DNA of 10,221 nt from UBA6902 sp964393845. Lineage in GTDB: Bacteria > Nitrospirota > Thermodesulfovibrionia > UBA6902. Position 1 is the first letter of the stretch, and each line of letters starts with the position of its first letter. The notes below the pieces were generated by a model, which had not been told where the DNA came from, ran no database searches, and worked only from the letters and a program-made list of their open reading frames with translations. A program made the position numbers and the translations under genes. The stretch covers positions 1 to 10,221 of the forward strand of contig CAYMUX010000115.1 of assembly GCA_964393845.1 (NCBI GenBank), given 5' to 3'. Positions 6,030-10,221 of the stretch are shown piece by piece.

Positions 6030-9023
6030 ATGATGACTCTAACTATAAAAGTAAAGGTTATCTCTGTCTTAATTGCAATGTCCTTTTTACTTTCTCTCAC
6101 AAACGCATACGCTGTCCATAAAATGAGCCTGGAAGTCGCTATTGACATTGAGCGTTCTCAGATAAACGGCATGTCAAGAATGAATGTATCTGCCGGGAAA
6201 GAAGTTGTGCTGATGACCGGCACGCTTAAAATTGATGAGATTAAGCTTAATGGCGAGCCTGTTGATTATGACGTGGCTGAAGGAACGGTCAAACTTGTGC
6301 CCCGGCACGATGGGGAAATAGCAATCAGGTATACCGGGATTTTTAAAGATCAGGGTGTTTCACACGGGGTTGAAGACCCCCGGGTGGCGAATGTGATAGA
6401 TGAAAGAGGGGTTTCGCTCACGAATGTATGGTATCCGGCCCATGGAGGCTTGACTTATTTCGACCTCAAGGCCACTTTCCCGGCGCGTTATACAGCAATA
6501 TCGGAAGCTGAGGACATAAAAAAGGAAATTAAAGAAGGCAAGGTGGAATATCAATTTCGCTTTCCCTATCAGGTGGACGGGATCAATCTCGTTGCATCCG
6601 ATAAATATGTAATCGTCAAAGACAAATTCAGGGATACTGAAATATACGCATACTTTCTCCCGGAAGATATGAAGCTGGCAAAGACCTATGTCGAATACAC
6701 AAAGAAGTACCTGGGGATGTATGAAGACCTTATCGGCAAGTATCCTTTTAAGAGGTTTTCAATTGTGGAGAACTTTCTCCCGACAGGGTATTCAATGCCG
6801 ACTTATACATTATTGGGAAGCGCTGTAGTAAAACTCCCCTTCATTGTTGAAACTTCCCTGGGACATGAGATACTGCATCAGTGGTTCGGAAATTCTGTTT
6901 ATATAGATTATGACAGCGGGAACTGGGCAGAGGGATTGACCACATACCTTGCCGATCATATGTACAGGGAGCAGGCAGGAGAGGGCTGGAAATACAGGAA
7001 ACAAATACTGATCGATTACAGGAGCTATGTTAAGGCCGGGAAAGATATTCCACTGAAATCTTTTACCGGCAGGGTGGACAGACCGTCGCGGGCCGTGGGA
7101 TACGGCAAGGCGGCAATGGTCTTCCACATGCTTAATAAGATTGTGGGCCAAAAGGCATTTTACGAGTCATTAAAAGATTTTCTTGAAGGCAATCGCTTTA
7201 AGAGGGCCTCCTGGAATGATATCAGGACGTCGTTTGAGAAACAGTATGGCCAGGATCTGGGCTGGTTCTTCACACAATGGATTGAAAAGGAAGGGCTGCC
7301 TGAGTTGAAATTACATGGGGTTGAATTGAACCAGGCAGGAAGAAATTTCACGCTCCACTTCCATATCGATCAGGGAGAGAATATATTTAAACTGAAATTG
7401 CCCATTACTATGCATTTTAAAGACAAAGTATTATCGGACATGCTCAGTATCGAAGGAAAAGAAAACAGTTTCAATCTGACCCTGCCGGACAAACCTCAGA
7501 AGATCGTCCTTGATGAGGATTACGACATTGCGAGGGGCATTAACAAAGACGAGTATCCGTCTGTTATCGCCAGGCTCCTGGGAGACGATAAAAAAATCAT
7601 CGCTGTCCCTGAGGGAGGGAAAGAAGCGTATGGAAGTATAATTGAAGAATTTGAAGGGAAAGGGGCTGTTTCAAAGGCTGTTAAGGACATCAGGATTTCG
7701 GACATTGAAGCAAATTCCATTATAATATTGGGCATCGACAATCCATTGGTCCTCAAGCTGTGCGGTCCGCTCGCTTCCGAAGAGGCAGGATTCTACTTAA
7801 TCATGAAAGACAACCTGTGGAACCCGGAAAAGGTCATCGCTGTTTTCAATGGAAGATCAAAGGATGAAGTTGATGCGGCCTTCGGGAAAATACCGCATTA
7901 CGGTAAATACAGCAAGCTGTTATTCAATAAAGGCATTAATACAGGTAAAGAAATTAAGGAGACAAAAAGGGGAATTATTATGGATCTGCAGCATGAGGCA
8001 GCCGCTATTGAAGTTTCTTCCATAAAGACATTGACGGATGTAATAAAAGGCGTTGAAGACAAGAGAATAATCTATGTCGGAGAAGTGCATGATGTATTCG
8101 CCCATCATGCGGTCCAGCTTGACGTCATTACAGGCATATATAAAAAGGACCCTCGGATTGCCATTGGCATGGAAATGTTTCAGAGACCCTTTCAAAAGAC
8201 GCTTGACAGCTTTATTGCCGGGGACACTGGTGAAGCGGAGTTCCTTAAACAGTCGGAATACTTTAACCGGTGGGGCTTTGATTATCCCCTCTACAAACCG
8301 ATCCTTGATTTTGCAAGTGCGGAGAAAATCCCGGTGATAGCGCTGAACCTTCAAAAAGAAATAATTGATAAGGTATCTCACGGCGGAATTGATTCACTTT
8401 CTGATGAAGAGAAGAGCGCCATACCTTCAGCGCTGGACTTCTCCGACAACGAATACCGTGAGCGGTTGAAAGAGATATTCAGCATGCATAAGGACGCCAA
8501 AGAAAAGAACTTTGAATATTTCTATCAATCACAAATCCTATGGGATGAGACTATGTCTCATTCGGTAGACGAGTTTCTGAAGGGCAATCCTGACCGTAAA
8601 ATAGTTGTCCTTGCAGGACAGGGACATCTGAGGTATGGGTCGGGCATCCCGAAAAGGACCTTCAGGAGAAACGGGCATGATTATGCAATTGTCCTGATAG
8701 ATGAAGAAGTGGAGAAAGGCATTGCCGACTACGTTGTCTTCCCGAAGCCGGTTGAAGGGATTACTTCTCCTAAACTTATGGTTTTCCTGAAGGCGGAAGA
8801 AGGGAAGATTACGATTTCAGGGTTCCCTGAACATAGCGTATCCGAGAAGGCAGGTCTTAAAGCTGAAGACGTCATCCTTTTTGTTGATGATGTTGGAACA
8901 AAAACCATAGACGATATAAAAATTTATCTGCTGTATAAAAAGAAAGGCGACATCGTCAAAGTCAAGATACTGAGAAAAGAAGATGACGGTGGGAAAGAGA
9001 TGCTCTTTGACGTGGAATTATGA
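6030..9023 (+). CDS. Exported fusion: M1-like metallopeptidase + ChaN/TIKI domain + PDZ
   Basis: A 997-residue protein with a Sec signal peptide (hydrophobic 9-23, likely cut after NAYA at 28), so probably periplasmic. Residues 30-210 look like the beta-rich M1 N-terminal domain. Residues 215-420 carry the zinc site H279-E280-x-x-H283 in GHEILHQWFGNSV, the third ligand E301 in NWAEGLTTY and the supporting Tyr358 in GYGKAAMVFHML. A beta segment follows (425-500), then an unassigned region (505-640). Residues about 650-900 match the ChaN haem-binding/TIKI family: YVGEVHDVFAHH (682-693), GMEMFQR (713-719), WDETMSHSV (838-846) and LAGQGHLRYG (861-870). A PDZ domain covers about 910-985 with SEKAGLKAEDVILFVDD. 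Likely a peptide-processing or haem/metal-related envelope protein; substrate unknown. The ribosome site is weak, but the signal peptide fixes the MM start. TATAAT at 5957-5962 is a possible -10 box. A DUF362 gene follows 34 bp downstream. Confidence 0.85.
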   Translation: MMTLTIKVKVISVLIAMSFLLSLTNAYAVHKMSLEVAIDIERSQINGMSRMNVSAGKEVVLMTGTLKIDEIKLNGEPVDYDVAEGTVKLVPRHDGEIAIRYTGIFKDQGVSHGVEDPRVANVIDERGVSLTNVWYPAHGGLTYFDLKATFPARYTAISEAEDIKKEIKEGKVEYQFRFPYQVDGINLVASDKYVIVKDKFRDTEIYAYFLPEDMKLAKTYVEYTKKYLGMYEDLIGKYPFKRFSIVENFLPTGYSMPTYTLLGSAVVKLPFIVETSLGHEILHQWFGNSVYIDYDSGNWAEGLTTYLADHMYREQAGEGWKYRKQILIDYRSYVKAGKDIPLKSFTGRVDRPSRAVGYGKAAMVFHMLNKIVGQKAFYESLKDFLEGNRFKRASWNDIRTSFEKQYGQDLGWFFTQWIEKEGLPELKLHGVELNQAGRNFTLHFHIDQGENIFKLKLPITMHFKDKVLSDMLSIEGKENSFNLTLPDKPQKIVLDEDYDIARGINKDEYPSVIARLLGDDKKIIAVPEGGKEAYGSIIEEFEGKGAVSKAVKDIRISDIEANSIIILGIDNPLVLKLCGPLASEEAGFYLIMKDNLWNPEKVIAVFNGRSKDEVDAAFGKIPHYGKYSKLLFNKGINTGKEIKETKRGIIMDLQHEAAAIEVSSIKTLTDVIKGVEDKRIIYVGEVHDVFAHHAVQLDVITGIYKKDPRIAIGMEMFQRPFQKTLDSFIAGDTGEAEFLKQSEYFNRWGFDYPLYKPILDFASAEKIPVIALNLQKEIIDKVSHGGIDSLSDEEKSAIPSALDFSDNEYRERLKEIFSMHKDAKEKNFEYFYQSQILWDETMSHSVDEFLKGNPDRKIVVLAGQGHLRYGSGIPKRTFRRNGHDYAIVLIDEEVEKGIADYVVFPKPVEGITSPKLMVFLKAEEGKITISGFPEHSVSEKAGLKAEDVILFVDDVGTKTIDDIKIYLLYKKKGDIVKVKILRKEDDGGKEMLFDVEL

Positions 9024-9057
9024 AAATTACACTGCCGGATGATATAGTTATAAGACA

Positions 9058-9936
9058 ATGAAAATTGAAGATGTATATCTTGCCAAGACAAATGATGCAT
9101 ACCTGGGAGCATGTGAGGCGCTGGATGCGCTGAAGTTTAGTGTCAGCGGAAAGCGTGTTTATATTAAACCTAATCTCACAGGGGGACGGCCTGCCAAAGA
9201 TGGTTTAACTATCGATACAGGTGCGGTCAGGGCAGTGCTCGAAAGGCTACATGATTGTCCACAGATAACCATCGGGGAGTCCTGCAGTGATACAACCTCG
9301 GCATTTGAAGAATTGGGATATGCCGAATTAGTTAAGGAGTTTCCTAATGTCCGGCTTGAGGATATTCGCTCTTCCGAGATAGTATGGAAACCGGTACCGA
9401 AGCCGTATCACACCGGGGAAATGCCGTTTAATGCCAATGTATTTAAACATGACTACATAATCAACATCGCTAAAATGAAAACACATTCACTGGCAGGTGT
9501 TACGTTATGCATGAAAAATATTTTCGGATTTGTTCCTACGCGCAAGCATAAATTAATGTACCATCCGTTTATACGTAAAGCCATCCTTGATATGAACCAG
9601 ATCGTGCCGAGTCATTTCTGCATGGTAGACGGCGTATGGGGTAATGAATTTGATGAAATACAGAGCACTCCTAAATTCACCGGCGCCATTGTGGCTGGAG
9701 AAAACATATTAGCCGTGGATATCGTTGCCGCCGAAATTATGGGGATAAACCTGAATAAAATAGATACGTACAAGATGGCGTTTGAATTGTGGGGTGACCC
9801 TGAGGTCAATCTTCTGGGCAGCGAGATTGATGAAGTCAAGACCAGGTACAGACAGGGATGCCTGTTTACGACAAGAATCCGCTATCTAAAGGAAACCACA
9901 GCCAGTATCGCATATCGCGCAATTAATCGGCATTAA
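9058..9936 (+). CDS. DUF362 domain-containing protein
   Basis: A 292-residue protein of the DUF362 family. Diagnostic segments are VYIKPNLTGG (34-43), IGESCSD (72-78), the NIAKMKTHSLAGVTLCMKN run (136-154) leading into IFGFVP, the DGVWGNE segment (191-197) and the GENILAVDIVAAEIMGI segment (214-230). The family's biochemical role is not established; many members carry ferredoxin-type 4Fe-4S domains and occur in anaerobes. This copy has no CxxCxxC cluster and is the stand-alone form. There is no signal peptide or membrane helix, so it is likely cytoplasmic. It starts 34 bp after the peptidase-ChaN gene on the same strand without a visible promoter or terminator between, so co-transcription is likely. 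No strong ribosome site precedes the ATG. The last 14 bases overlap a convergent leftward reading frame. Confidence 0.87.
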   Translation: MKIEDVYLAKTNDAYLGACEALDALKFSVSGKRVYIKPNLTGGRPAKDGLTIDTGAVRAVLERLHDCPQITIGESCSDTTSAFEELGYAELVKEFPNVRLEDIRSSEIVWKPVPKPYHTGEMPFNANVFKHDYIINIAKMKTHSLAGVTLCMKNIFGFVPTRKHKLMYHPFIRKAILDMNQIVPSHFCMVDGVWGNEFDEIQSTPKFTGAIVAGENILAVDIVAAEIMGINLNKIDTYKMAFELWGDPEVNLLGSEIDEVKTRYRQGCLFTTRIRYLKETTASIAYRAINRH

Positions 9937-10221
9937 GCCTTCTTTTCCAGAACTCAGCAGATGTCCATAGCACACCTATTATAGTCACAAGAAAAATCCA
10001 GACAGTTTTCAGGCTGAAAGAAGTTATTATGTTACCTGCTTCACTTGAGTAATCTTCATTCCTTAAAGAGGTTGTGTCCCCCAAAGCCTCAATATTTTCA
10101 ACAGGCCACTTGTAATTAGTATTGTTTAACGTGCTGCCAAAATATTTCTCAACGATTTGGTTCTCTTTAACCCGAATAATGCATTTAAAAAAGTCATACC
10201 TGTAGAATCAGGCCCATCAAG
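9923..10221 (-). pseudogene. C-terminal part of a membrane-anchored protein, apparently frameshifted, cut by window edge
   Basis: The reverse strand is open for 94 codons from 10207 to the TAA at 9925-9923. It reads as a hydrophilic stretch (IRVKENQIVEKYFGSTLN) followed by a transmembrane helix (TVWIFLVTIIGVLW, about residues 68-81 of the open frame) and a short basic tail ending FWKRRLNAD. This is the look of a real protein C terminus: an outside domain, one helix and a cytoplasmic tail. It has no plausible start, and a TGA stops it at 10210-10208. Another frame, open from the window edge, reads LDGPDSTGMTF and would join it if one base were added to the six-A run at 10187-10192 (six T on the coding strand). 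This suggests a one-base deletion or a sequencing error. I do not recognise the family. It overlaps the end of the DUF362 gene by 14 bp. Confidence 0.5.

Noticed and set aside
7920..8381. Leftward 153-codon open frame inside the peptidase-ChaN gene
   Set aside because: It is antisense to the conserved ChaN motifs, so a shadow of that coding sequence.
1..10221. CRISPR array, tRNA/rRNA genes, phage or defence system
   Set aside because: I found no regularly spaced repeats, no tRNA-like cloverleaf, and no nuclease, integrase, toxin-antitoxin or other defence-type genes on either strand.

Overview
The window reads as an ordinary bacterial chromosomal segment, mostly about 45% GC in the coding stretches I sampled. 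The gene set is a nitronate monooxygenase-like flavoprotein, a RACo-type ASKHA ATPase, a 'host attachment' family protein, a DUF362 protein and an exported metallopeptidase/ChaN fusion. This repertoire fits an anaerobic or facultative environmental Gram-negative, for example Nitrospirota (Thermodesulfovibrionia-like) or Desulfobacterota. That placement is inference from gene content only. I see no tRNA, rRNA, CRISPR array, transposase, phage or plasmid genes.

Left part (1-2660): the window opens inside a leftward DEAD-box RNA helicase gene that is clearly richer in GC (about 62%) than everything to its right. An AT-rich gap of about 490 bp follows. Next comes a rightward NPD/FabK-type flavoprotein with a C-terminal cysteine cluster. 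It meets a leftward TerB-like gene tail to tail, with only 2 bp between them.

Middle part (2661-5388): a RACo-like reductive activator lacking the usual N-terminal ferredoxin domain is followed by a repeat-rich spacer, a small two-helix membrane protein of unknown function, and a convergent small lipoprotein with a good sigma-70 promoter. The spacer after the lipoprotein promoter carries a 105-bp element bounded by 14-bp perfect terminal inverted repeats. It resembles a MITE.

Right part (5389-10221): a PF10116 host-attachment-family protein is followed by a 997-residue exported fusion. The fusion has an M1-like gluzincin peptidase, an unassigned middle region, a ChaN/TIKI-type domain and a terminal PDZ domain. 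A DUF362 gene lies 34 bp downstream, probably in the same transcript. Its 3' end overlaps the end of a leftward reading frame that encodes a C-terminal membrane anchor and appears frameshifted at a homopolymer near the window edge.

The genes do not form one obvious pathway; most look like independent transcription units. The most interesting objects are the peptidase-ChaN-PDZ fusion, the MITE-like element, the ferredoxin-less RACo homologue and the broken gene at the right edge.
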